Origin: CAZDVQ01 sp964508975
Lineage (GTDB): Bacteria; Bacteroidota; Bacteroidia; Chitinophagales; Saprospiraceae
Length of the DNA stretch: 64,000 nucleotides
Assembly (NCBI GenBank): GCA_964508975.1
Contig: CAZDVQ010000003.1
Coordinates: 1-64,000, forward strand
Direction of reading: 5' to 3'
Both the position numbers and the translations under genes were made by a program. Shown piece after piece: positions 37,331 through 44,512 of this stretch (within the stretch, counting starts at the first letter, position 1; each line of letters opens with the position of its first letter). Below the pieces are notes generated by a model. It did not search any database, was not told where the DNA came from, and saw only the letters and a program-made list of their open reading frames with translations.

Positions 37331-37351
37331 GAATAGTGTTCTGGCGTGCCT

Positions 37352-37387
37352 TTTACGCTTGTTGGCGTCCCCGCCAACAAGCGTAAA
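37352..37387. repeat. REP palindrome 1 near RAYT
   Basis: Perfect 16-bp stem TTTACGCTTGTTGGCG/CGCCAACAAGCGTAAA with loop TCCC. Confidence 0.9.
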
Positions 37388-37416
37388 GCAGCGCAGACTA
37401 TGCGTAAACTTGTACG

Positions 37417-37443
37417 GCCGTTGGCGGGGACGCCAACAGCGGC
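37417..37443. repeat. REP palindrome 2 near RAYT
   Basis: GCCGTTGGCG-GGGA-CGCCAACAGCGGC, the opposite loop orientation (GGGA) to REP 1, with one bulge. Confidence 0.85.
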
Positions 37444-37553
37444 AAAGTGTATATTAGTTCTTTATACATTCCAGTAAAGGGCAGACAATATTGGTAGCCG
37501 CGGGTTAAGCGTAGCGAAACCCGGGGATTAATACGCAAGGCCACAACATTGCC

Positions 37554-37577
37554 CTTGTTGGCGTCCCCGCCAACAAG
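37554..37577. repeat. REP palindrome 3 near RAYT
   Basis: CTTGTTGGCG-TCCC-CGCCAACAAG, 10-bp perfect stem, followed by GCGTAAAGC as at REP 1. Confidence 0.9.
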
Positions 37578-37676
37578 CGTAAAGCAATGCAAATGAACCA
37601 CAAACCTATACACCGGCCAACAAACGCACTATAACTATGATGTGTTGATTCTAATAAACCCGAGTTTAAGGTTTAG

Positions 37677-38192
37677 TCACCCAAACTCAGTTAAAAAGTC
37701 CCATTGCTTAGGGTTTGTAATCCTATATGCAGAACTATAAATATAATTTTCTGGAATAGTCGCTAAGCCCCATTTTTCAGCTATGGGATTAAGGTGGATA
37801 TATCTTGCCTTCTGCAAAAAGACATCATTATGGTAAATAGGAATAGATAGAGCATTTCGCTCCCAAAACTGATATTTTCTATCTTTAAGGTTAACCAAAT
37901 AATTATCTAAGTTTTCTGGTTGGTTTGTACTAAGGTATTTTTTAAATCTGTGTCCAGTGAAAGAAAGCAGTGTAGCTTTGACTTTGACCAATTGGTGCGG
38001 TTCTGGGATATGCCAAATTATATGGATGTGATTTGGCATGATTACAAATTCGTAAACCACTGCTTTTTTCTCGGCAACTAAATGGCGTAGAGCATCAACT
38101 ATAATGTCTTTTAAATCATTACACTTGAGCAGATGCTTCCAATCTGATATTGTTGCTGTAGTGAAGTAAAGGTCAAAAAAATGTTGATACAT
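37677..38192 (-). CDS. REP-associated tyrosine transposase (RAYT, Y1/HUH family)
   Basis: A 171-residue IS200-like Y1 transposase domain. RAYTs cut single-stranded REP hairpins and are thought to spread them, being domesticated transposases. The HUH motif is His55-Ile-His57 in MPNHIHIIWH. The candidate catalytic tyrosine is Tyr131 in KARYIHLNPIAEKWGLA, followed by the family-typical Y-x-x-SSA motif. I start at ATG 38192; the longer frame from 38270 runs through a REP palindrome and is not credible. Three REP palindromes lie on each side of the gene, in alternating orientation. The gene is AT-richer than the core genes around it. Confidence 0.9.
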   Translation of the reverse strand: MYQHFFDLYFTTATISDWKHLLKCNDLKDIIVDALRHLVAEKKAVVYEFVIMPNHIHIIWHIPEPHQLVKVKATLLSFTGHRFKKYLSTNQPENLDNYLVNLKDRKYQFWERNALSIPIYHNDVFLQKARYIHLNPIAEKWGLATIPENYIYSSAYRITNPKQWDFLTEFG

Positions 38193-38241
38193 TAGCAAGG
38201 TATTACTGTTGTTGTATTCGATTAATTTGCGCTGTTTTACG

Positions 38242-38265
38242 CTTGTTGGCGGGGACGCCAACAAG
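38242..38265. repeat. REP palindrome 4 near RAYT
   Basis: CTTGTTGGCG-GGGA-CGCCAACAAG with TTTTACG on its left, the inverse of REP 1. Confidence 0.9.
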
Positions 38266-38293
38266 GGCAAGGGGGAGAACGAATATACACATT

Positions 38294-38320
38294 GCCGCTG
38301 TTGGCGTCCCCGCCAACGGC
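38294..38320. repeat. REP palindrome 5 near RAYT
   Basis: GCCGCTGTTGGCG-TCCC-CGCCAACGGC, the inverse of REP 2. Confidence 0.85.
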
Positions 38321-38346
38321 CGAAAAATGTGTCCTAATCGTAGGTA

Positions 38347-38370
38347 CTTGTTGGCGGAGATGTCAAAAAG
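38347..38370. repeat. Degenerate REP palindrome 6 near RAYT
   Basis: CTTGTTGGCG-GAGA-TGTCAAAAAG has several broken pairs and is probably a decayed copy. Confidence 0.65.
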
Positions 38371-38377
38371 GGCAGGA

Positions 38378-38977
38378 CTAATCTGTATTTGCCATTCTAA
38401 GCCTTTTGCCATTAAACTTTGAGTAATCTTTAAGCATCTTTTTCCGGGAACAGCTATCTAATTTAGATATAGATTCTATGGCATATACGGCTCGTTCATT
38501 TGGGTATTTTTTTAAATTTTTGTATCTTATATACTTACCTTTAATTTCAAAAATAGCATACAACATACTATCTTTCTGATAGAACTGTGTTGAATTTATA
38601 GTATATCCAATGTGCCTGTTATTCAAATAGTCAGGGCTAAAATTATAGTATTCAGATATCCTATATGAATTCAATGTATCATATACTATCAATCCAATAT
38701 CATCGGACAGGTATTCTTCTTTTATCAAATTATACCTAGTGGCCAAGCTTGGATTTTGGTAAAGAATTGAGTAGTTTGATCCCCTACTTAATAATTTATA
38801 GCGCTTATTTTTGGGCATTATATATTCGCCATAATGTACGCAGAGGCTATCATTTAACAGCTTAAGTTCAACAAGCACAACCCAAGCTTTATTTGGAGAG
38901 ACCATTTTTAGGCGAGGAGCATCAGAACAAGATGCAAATATAAGCAACACTAAAAGCAGTTGAATAATTAGTTTCAT
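38378..38977 (-). CDS. Hypothetical lipoprotein
   Basis: A 199-residue protein with a lipoprotein signal (LLLVLLIFASC, lipobox cysteine at about residue 17), so probably anchored in the outer or inner membrane. The mature part is rich in Tyr, Asn, Ile and Lys, and I recognise no domain. Base composition is clearly more AT-rich than the core genes around it, as for the neighbouring RAYT. This points to a small acquired segment. Confidence 0.75.
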   Translation of the reverse strand: MKLIIQLLLVLLIFASCSDAPRLKMVSPNKAWVVLVELKLLNDSLCVHYGEYIMPKNKRYKLLSRGSNYSILYQNPSLATRYNLIKEEYLSDDIGLIVYDTLNSYRISEYYNFSPDYLNNRHIGYTINSTQFYQKDSMLYAIFEIKGKYIRYKNLKKYPNERAVYAIESISKLDSCSRKKMLKDYSKFNGKRLRMANTD

Positions 38978-39063
38978 GGTTAATCATTTTGGTTCTTTGT
39001 AGGTTTCAATCTTTTTCCAAACAACTCATCTTTATATTGCGTCATGCTTCGTCACAGTTTTCC

Positions 39064-39197
39064 GCGCTAGTGATGCGGAGGCGTGGCCCGCAGGGCCAGA
39101 CCGCAACGCGGGCCGAGCGACAGCGAGCGCCGTAGCGTAACGGCGACGCGCCTGTAGGGGCGTATCATACGCCCCGCGAAGCGGCGCAGCGCCCAAA
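39064..39197 (-). repeat. GC-rich palindromic element, copy 14 (GCGCT/AGCGC)
   Basis: Minus-strand copy beginning TTTGGGCGCT and ending CATCACTAGCGC. It has an extra GGGGCGTAT/ATACGCCCC hairpin near its 5' end not seen elsewhere. Confidence 0.8.
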
Positions 39198-39201
39198 TAA
39201 T

Positions 39202-40395
39202 CTATAAATCTCGATACGCGGCCAGTACGCTTTGCGCGATACGGCCATTGTCGTACTGCGTGCGGACCAGCTGCGCTGCCGCTGCCGATAGTTGTTGAAC
39301 CAGCTTGGGCTCGGCCAGGAGGCGTATCATGTCGAACGCGAACTGGTCGGCTTCATCAGCCAGTAAAACATCGGTGCCGGGCTGTGCCTCGATGCCCTCT
39401 AGCCCGATGCTGGTGCTGAGCACGGCACGGCCCAAGGCCATGGCCTCGAGTATTTTAACGCGCATGCCACTGCCCGAGAATAAAGGCACCACAAAAAATG
39501 GATGCTTGGTTATAAAGTCCTTAGCATCAGCTACTTCGCCGTGAATATGCAGGCCTTTAGCTTTATTTTGCTTGAATTTTTCTGGCATGTTTCGGCCCGC
39601 GATGTGCAGCTCGGCCTGTGGGTAAATCTCGATGACCTTGGGCCAAACCTCGTTGATGAGCCATTGTACGCCGTGTTGGTTGGGCTCCCAATCCATTGAG
39701 CCGATATAGGCAAACGAACGCTTTTTCAGGTCGAGCGCGGGGTAGTTGTAGGCCGACATCTCCAGGCCGATAGGCACTGCGATGGCATCGGTTTGCAGGC
39801 CTTTTTGCCTAAACCGCTTGAGGTCTCGCTGGGTGATCGCCATTAGTAAATCGTAATCGTTGAGGTGGCCCAGCTCGTACTTGCGCAGGCGTTGCGTTTG
39901 CACCTTCACGTACAGACGCTTGAGGCTTTTTTGCAATTGCTCGGTTTGGCGTTCCCAAATCTCGTGCTCCACGTTATGCGAGCGCAGCACGATTTTAGCC
40001 TTGGAATGCTTGCGGATGGTTTTGACGTAGGGCGTTAAAAACATGGTTTCGAGCTGCACCACATCGTAGGTGTTGGCCTTTAAAATACTGGCCAGTTGCT
40101 CGTGAAAAGCCTTTACATCGTAACGACTGAGGTGGTACGAAGCCCCGGAGATAAGGTTTATACCCGCATCGATGGCCTTGATGCGGTTATCGACGGGCAC
40201 GGTGTGGATATGGTCAAAAAAATCGTAATCGGCGGGCAGTTGGTCCAGCTCAAAAAAGTGCTTGCTGGTGTTCATGCTCAACAAATCGAGTTGGCAACCA
40301 GCCTCCTTGAGCGCACGGCAGAGGTAGCTCACGGCGATAGATTCGCCGTCGCGCAGGGGGTAAGGAAACTTTTTGGTTAGGACCAATATCCGCAT
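39202..40395 (-). CDS. Glycosyltransferase family 4-type protein
   Basis: A 397-residue GT-B glycosyltransferase. The N-terminal domain starts MRILVLTKKFPYPLRDGESIAVSYLCRALKEAG. The C-terminal nucleotide-sugar site contains FAYIGSMDWEPNQHGVQWLI, HIHGEVADAKDFI and VVPLFSGSGMRVKILEAMALGRAVLST, with the conserved acidic residue in KILEAMA. It probably builds cell-surface polysaccharide; donor and acceptor unknown. ATG 40395 begins the family-typical strand; the upstream in-frame extension is not conserved-looking. Confidence 0.88.
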   Translation of the reverse strand: MRILVLTKKFPYPLRDGESIAVSYLCRALKEAGCQLDLLSMNTSKHFFELDQLPADYDFFDHIHTVPVDNRIKAIDAGINLISGASYHLSRYDVKAFHEQLASILKANTYDVVQLETMFLTPYVKTIRKHSKAKIVLRSHNVEHEIWERQTEQLQKSLKRLYVKVQTQRLRKYELGHLNDYDLLMAITQRDLKRFRQKGLQTDAIAVPIGLEMSAYNYPALDLKKRSFAYIGSMDWEPNQHGVQWLINEVWPKVIEIYPQAELHIAGRNMPEKFKQNKAKGLHIHGEVADAKDFITKHPFFVVPLFSGSGMRVKILEAMALGRAVLSTSIGLEGIEAQPGTDVLLADEADQFAFDMIRLLAEPKLVQQLSAAAAQLVRTQYDNGRIAQSVLAAYRDL

Positions 40396-40426
40396 GGTGA
40401 TGGTGTTGAGCCTCGCGAAAGTATAA

Positions 40427-40876
40427 CTAATTCTTAAAAAGCATCTCGGTATGCGGAATATCATCTTCTAAATAGCTCTTGCCCGTTGACACAAAACCGA
40501 AATAGGTATAGAACTGAACGAGGTAAGATTGTGCCGAAATGCGCACATCTATCCCTGGGTACAACCCTGCTAGGGCTTGCATGGCCTCGGCCATGAGCAA
40601 ACGGCCCGCACCGGTGCCTCGGGCTTGCTCGGTGCTGAGCACACGGCCAATGGAGCAATCGTTGGGGTACGATACGCCGGGCGGCACCAAGCGGGCGTAT
40701 ACCAACAATTGGTCGGCCTCGTTATAGCCCATGAGGTGCTGCGATTTTAAATCCTTGCCGTCGGCATCTTGGTAAGGGCAGGTCTGCTCCACGATGAACA
40801 CCTCCTGGCGCACCCGCATAATGTCGTACAGTTCGTAAATATCTAGTTCGGCAAATGACTTGAGGACAAATCGCAT
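40427..40876 (-). CDS. ElaA-like GNAT N-acetyltransferase
   Basis: A 149-residue GNAT of the ElaA type. The N-terminal LYDIMRVRQEVFIVEQTCPYQDADGKDLKSQHLMGY is diagnostic. The acetyl-CoA loop is ARGTGAGRLLM (RxxGxG/A), and FYTYFGF carries the late tyrosine. Substrate unknown. It lies 31 bp upstream of the glycosyltransferase on the same strand, possibly co-transcribed. Confidence 0.88.
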   Translation of the reverse strand: MRFVLKSFAELDIYELYDIMRVRQEVFIVEQTCPYQDADGKDLKSQHLMGYNEADQLLVYARLVPPGVSYPNDCSIGRVLSTEQARGTGAGRLLMAEAMQALAGLYPGIDVRISAQSYLVQFYTYFGFVSTGKSYLEDDIPHTEMLFKN

Positions 40877-40997
40877 GTTGTATGGTTTGGCGCAAAAATA
40901 GTGCTTTGCGGCGGGATGAAGCACTAGGATTCCCTACCAATTCGGATAATGTTGGTACATTTGCATGACGCTCGTTTACCTAGACCTCCTTTAGCCG

Positions 40998-42659
40998 ATG
41001 ACCAACAAAGATATAGCCCGACAATTTTCGCTGCTGGCCGACCTCATGAAGCTGCACGGCGAAGAAGATTACCGCTCGAAAACCTACGACTTTGCCTACC
41101 GTAACCTGCGTGCTGTAGCCGAGCCACTGGCCAACATGAGCGTGGCCGAGTTGAAAAATATCAAGGGTATAGGCGATGCCATAAGCCAAAAAATTCGCGA
41201 AATCGTGGAAAAAGGCGAGATGGCCCTGCTCAAGGAATATAAACAACGCACCCCCGATGGCTTGCTAGACCTGATGGAAATAAAAGGACTGGGGCCGGGC
41301 AAACTTAAAACCTTGTGGGACGAGCTGAACATTGAATCGGCGGGCGAGCTGCTGTACGCCTGCCACGAAAACCGCCTGACCTTGCTGAAAGGTTTTGGCG
41401 ATAAAACCCAGACCAGCATACGCGAGCAGGTGGAGTTTTTCCTCCGCTCGAAAGATAATTACCGCTGGGCCAACGTGGAAGAAGAAGCGTCGGACCTGCT
41501 CGACGATCTACGCGATTGTTTTGGTACTGATATGATTGAGTTCACGGGCGATTTCCGCCGACTCATGCCCGTGGTCAAGGGTATTTCTTTCCTGGCGGCC
41601 ATCGAGCACCCGCAAGCGGCGTTTGACCAAGGCTTACTGGAGCTAATAGAGGAAAAACCAGAAGGTTTCCGCTGCCAAACACCTAAGGGATTGGCCGTGC
41701 GCATTATCTGTTGTGCCGAGGAGGATTTTGGCCTGAACTGGCTGCAAAGCACGGGTTCGGCTGCATTTGTAACCGAGCTGTTGCGTGGGCAAGACCTCGG
41801 TCAGTTCAAGCATATGAGCGAGGAGGAAATTTTTGATAGTCTAGGCGAGGCCTATGTGCCCGCCGAATGTCGCGAACAAGCCAAAACCTTGTTCTGGGCC
41901 AAGGTAAACAGCTTTGATAACTTGGTTGACCTACCCGATATAAAGGGGGTAATCCATGCGCACAGCAACTACAGCGACGGGGCGGCATCGCTACGCGATA
42001 TGGCCTTGCAATGCCAAGCAGAAGGCTATGAATACCTGGGCATCACCGACCACTCGAAATCGGCCTTTTACGCCAACGGCTTGAAAGAAGACCGCGTGCT
42101 GGCCCAAATGGCCGAGATTGACCAACTCAACGCCGAGTTGACGCCTTTCCGTATTTTCAAGGGCATCGAGTCGGATATACTCAACGATGGCAGATTGGAT
42201 TACGAGGAAAACATTCTCAAGCAGTTCGATTTTATCATCGCATCCATCCACAGTAACTTGCGCATGGACGAGTTGAAGGCTACTGAGCGCCTAATACGTG
42301 CTGTAGAAAACCCCTACACTACCATACTAGGACACCCTACGGGACGATTATTGCTCTCGCGCAATGGCTACCCCATCAACCACCAGAAAGTGATTGACGC
42401 TTGTGCCGACAACGGCGTGGCCATCGAGCTGAATGCTAGTCCATACCGCCTCGATTTAGACTGGACCTGGATTCCGTACGCCCTTGAAAAAGGTGTTTTG
42501 ATTTCTATAAACCCCGATGCCCACAGCCTGGCGGGCATCAACGATATTCGATACGGGGCCATGACCGCACGCAAGGGCTTGCTGCTGCGCGACGCTTGCC
42601 TCAACGCCCTTGACCTTGACGGCTTTGAGGATTATTTGAGGGGGCGGAACCGGCGTTAA
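40998..42659 (+). CDS. polX: PolX-like protein: degenerate family X polymerase domain plus PHP phosphoesterase
   Basis: A 553-residue protein with PolX domain order. The helix-hairpin-helix region (KNIKGIGDAISQKI, MEIKGLGPGKLKTLW, LKGFGDKTQTSI) precedes the palm, and a PHP domain begins at about 315. The polymerase motif that reads GSxRR...DxDF in active enzymes is GDFRRLMPVVKGISF here, with Gly195 and Ser197 in place of both metal-binding aspartates. The third aspartate (VDLR in relatives) is VRII. The PHP metal ligands are intact: HAHSNYSDG from His320, TDHS, IESDI, SIHSN, GHPTGR, PDAHS. It is therefore probably a nuclease/phosphoesterase without polymerase activity. Its 3' end overlaps the convergent gene by 4 bp. 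Confidence 0.88.
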   Translation: MTNKDIARQFSLLADLMKLHGEEDYRSKTYDFAYRNLRAVAEPLANMSVAELKNIKGIGDAISQKIREIVEKGEMALLKEYKQRTPDGLLDLMEIKGLGPGKLKTLWDELNIESAGELLYACHENRLTLLKGFGDKTQTSIREQVEFFLRSKDNYRWANVEEEASDLLDDLRDCFGTDMIEFTGDFRRLMPVVKGISFLAAIEHPQAAFDQGLLELIEEKPEGFRCQTPKGLAVRIICCAEEDFGLNWLQSTGSAAFVTELLRGQDLGQFKHMSEEEIFDSLGEAYVPAECREQAKTLFWAKVNSFDNLVDLPDIKGVIHAHSNYSDGAASLRDMALQCQAEGYEYLGITDHSKSAFYANGLKEDRVLAQMAEIDQLNAELTPFRIFKGIESDILNDGRLDYEENILKQFDFIIASIHSNLRMDELKATERLIRAVENPYTTILGHPTGRLLLSRNGYPINHQKVIDACADNGVAIELNASPYRLDLDWTWIPYALEKGVLISINPDAHSLAGINDIRYGAMTARKGLLLRDACLNALDLDGFEDYLRGRNRR

Positions 42660-43087
42660 AAAATAAACGGCAGCTTCACCAACTCTTCAGATTTAAAGGT
42701 TCTACTAATGGTTGTATTTCCAATTGGTGTTATGAGAGTTGGTGCCGTGTAAAACTCGCATGATATGATCCCGGTGTCCGCTTTCATATAAAACACCTCC
42801 GATATATGAGTTTGGCTAACCTCTATTTTATCAACGGTAACGCTTGGGTAACCCACATAATTCAGCGTAAATGTATACAGGCCTGGGGCTAAATCAAGGG
42901 TAAAATAACCGTCAAAATCTGTAATAGTGCTAATCTGTTGTTTACTTGCATCAGATACCGTTACGTTGGCAAAGGGCATACCTTCCTGGTTAGTATCATC
43001 CAAAACCCGGCCTGTAAAACGTACATTTTGCGCTTGCGCTTGGGCGGTAAAAAGCAGGGCAAGCAATGCAATCCAAAATCCTTTCAT
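42656..43087 (-). CDS. Secreted carboxypeptidase-regulatory-like protein, probable truncated TonB receptor N-terminus
   Basis: A 143-residue exported protein: signal peptide (ALLALLFTAQAQAQ), then a CarbopepD_reg_2 beta-sandwich (FTGRVLDDTNQEGMPFANVTVSDASKQQISTITDFDGYFTLDLAPG). It ends with ISRTFKSEELVKLPFIF, which reads like the segment leading into a TonB receptor plug. The frame stops there, inside the last codons of polX. It could be a genuine small protein of the KPGF/receptor-associated type or a receptor cut off by rearrangement. Confidence 0.7.
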   Translation of the reverse strand: MKGFWIALLALLFTAQAQAQNVRFTGRVLDDTNQEGMPFANVTVSDASKQQISTITDFDGYFTLDLAPGLYTFTLNYVGYPSVTVDKIEVSQTHISEVFYMKADTGIISCEFYTAPTLITPIGNTTISRTFKSEELVKLPFIF

Positions 43088-43171
43088 GACAATGTTTTTT
43101 TTGAGTTAAGCGTATATTTAGACTTTTATACTTGATGCAATCCAGTTATTTTTTGGTGTACAAGGATTCAA

Positions 43172-43203
43172 TCAATTCCTCAATTCCTCAATTCCTCAAT
43201 TCC
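43172..43203. repeat. 8-bp tandem repeat TCAATTCC x4
   Basis: Four perfect TCAATTCC units directly precede a GC-rich element. Confidence 0.9.
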
Positions 43204-43213
43204 TCATTTATTC

Positions 43214-43311
43214 TTTTTGGGCGCACCGGCCTACGGCCGTCGGGCTGTGCGCGGCTGCGCGTTGCTTGTCCCTGCGGGAGCGCCTTCGGCGCCCGCTACC
43301 ATCCCTTGCGC
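43214..43311 (+). repeat. GC-rich palindromic element, copy 15 (GCGCA/TGCGC)
   Basis: Begins TTTTTGGGCGCA and ends ACCATCCCTTGCGC. Terminal stem GCGCA/TGCGC is a compensated variant of the copy at 4117 (GCGCG/CGCGC). Confidence 0.85.
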
Positions 43312-43346
43312 AGGTCAAAGTAAGCCAGTTCGAGTACCTCCATCAC

Positions 43347-43488
43347 GCGTGAGCTGCTTGTAGCGCCGCTGCGAAGCAGCGGGTGCCGTAGGCACCGACC
43401 GTCTAGGGAGCGCGGAAAGGAGCGACCCGAGCATTGTAGAGCCGCCCAACCTGGGCGGCTGCTCATGCGAGGGGCACGCCCCAAAAAA
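43347..43488 (-). repeat. GC-rich palindromic element, copy 16 (GCGTG/CACGC)
   Basis: Minus-strand copy 36 bp from the previous one, in inverted orientation. Terminal stem GCGTG/CACGC; contains GCCGCCC/GGGCGGC and GCCGCTGC/GCAGCGG hairpins. Confidence 0.8.
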
Positions 43489-43497
43489 CATCAAAAA

Positions 43498-44427
43498 TTA
43501 AACCTTTCGTTCCACATTGGTATCCGCAATGATATACAGCGGGCGGTTCATCACGTTCTTGTTGATGCGGCTTACATACTCGCCCATAATACCAACTGAT
43601 ATTAACTGCACCCCACCGATAAACATGCTGCTGACGATGAGGGAGGTCCAACCCGTGATGGTGCGCTCCAAAATAAAATGCGAGTATGCCGCGTAAAGGA
43701 TGATGAGAAAAGACACGAAGGCGAAAAACAGGCCTAGGCGGGTGACAAACTGCAAGGGCGCATCTGAAAACCCGGTGATGCCGTCGAGGGCAAACTTGAG
43801 CATTTTAGAAAATGGGTAACCCGTTTGGCCGTGTTTGCGTTCTTGGCGCTCGAAGGTAATGCTGGTCTGCCGGAAACCTAGCCATGCAATTTGGCCCCGG
43901 AGAAACTTGTTCTGCTCGGGCATTTGTTTCAGAATATCAACCACCTTGCGGTCGATTATCCTGAAATCGCCTGTATCTACTGGGATGTTGAAACTGGTTA
44001 GTTTCTGTAAAATTCGGTAAAAAACCTTGGCCGTTATTTTCTTGAACCAGCTTTCGCCAGCCCTTTTGACCCTTTGTGCATACACTACCTCGAAGCCTTC
44101 CTGATATTTTTGGTACATATCGGGAATCAACTCGGGTGGGTCCTGGAGGTCACCATCGATAATAACTACGGCCTGGCCTTGGCAAAGGTCTAGACCGGCC
44201 GTAACGGCAATCTGGTGGCCAAAGTTACGGCTGAGGTTAATGTACCTGAGCCTTGGATCCTGCGATGCGGCAGCCAATATTAATGCTAAAGTCTCATCGG
44301 TACTGCCATCGTTTACAAATATCAATTCATAACGGTCGGTTATTTGCCCCACAGCTTTACAAAGCCTCTGGTACAGCTCAGCAAAGGAAAGTGCCTCGTT
44401 ATAAAGGGGTATGATGACAGAAAGCAT
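43498..44427 (-). CDS. Glycosyltransferase family 2 with two C-terminal TM helices (GtrB/DPM-like)
   Basis: A 309-residue polyprenyl-phosphate sugar transferase type protein. The GT-A core starts MLSVIIPLYNEALSFAELYQRL. VNDGSTDET and VIIDGDLQDPPELI (DxD) bind the nucleotide sugar and metal. Two TM helices follow (FVTRLGLFFAFVSFLIILYAAYSH and WTSLIVSSMFIGGVQLISVGIMGEYVSRI). It likely loads a sugar onto undecaprenyl phosphate for transfer outside. ATG 44427 is chosen; the upstream extension passes through the terminator of the preceding gene. Confidence 0.9.
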   Translation of the reverse strand: MLSVIIPLYNEALSFAELYQRLCKAVGQITDRYELIFVNDGSTDETLALILAAASQDPRLRYINLSRNFGHQIAVTAGLDLCQGQAVVIIDGDLQDPPELIPDMYQKYQEGFEVVYAQRVKRAGESWFKKITAKVFYRILQKLTSFNIPVDTGDFRIIDRKVVDILKQMPEQNKFLRGQIAWLGFRQTSITFERQERKHGQTGYPFSKMLKFALDGITGFSDAPLQFVTRLGLFFAFVSFLIILYAAYSHFILERTITGWTSLIVSSMFIGGVQLISVGIMGEYVSRINKNVMNRPLYIIADTNVERKV

Positions 44428-44456
44428 TGACTGAATTTTGGTACAAATTACACCAA

Positions 44457-44490
44457 AAAGGGCAAATACAAAACACTGTATTTGCCCTTT
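44457..44490 (-). terminator. Rho-independent terminator after TonB-HMA receptor gene
   Basis: 14-bp stem AAAGGGCAAATACA/TGTATTTGCCCTTT with T-run on the minus strand, between the receptor and the glycosyltransferase. Confidence 0.85.
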
Positions 44491-44512
44491 ATTTATTTTC
44501 AATATTTTTCGC

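Noticed and set aside
37352..38370. REP palindromes as a CRISPR array
   Set aside because: Units alternate in orientation, spacing is irregular (tens to hundreds of bases) and a gene sits between them; there are no cas genes.
43107..43134. TAA-GCGTATATTTAGACTTTTATACTT as another minimal MITE
   Set aside because: It resembles a MITE end with two mismatches, but the right end and the second TAA duplication are missing.
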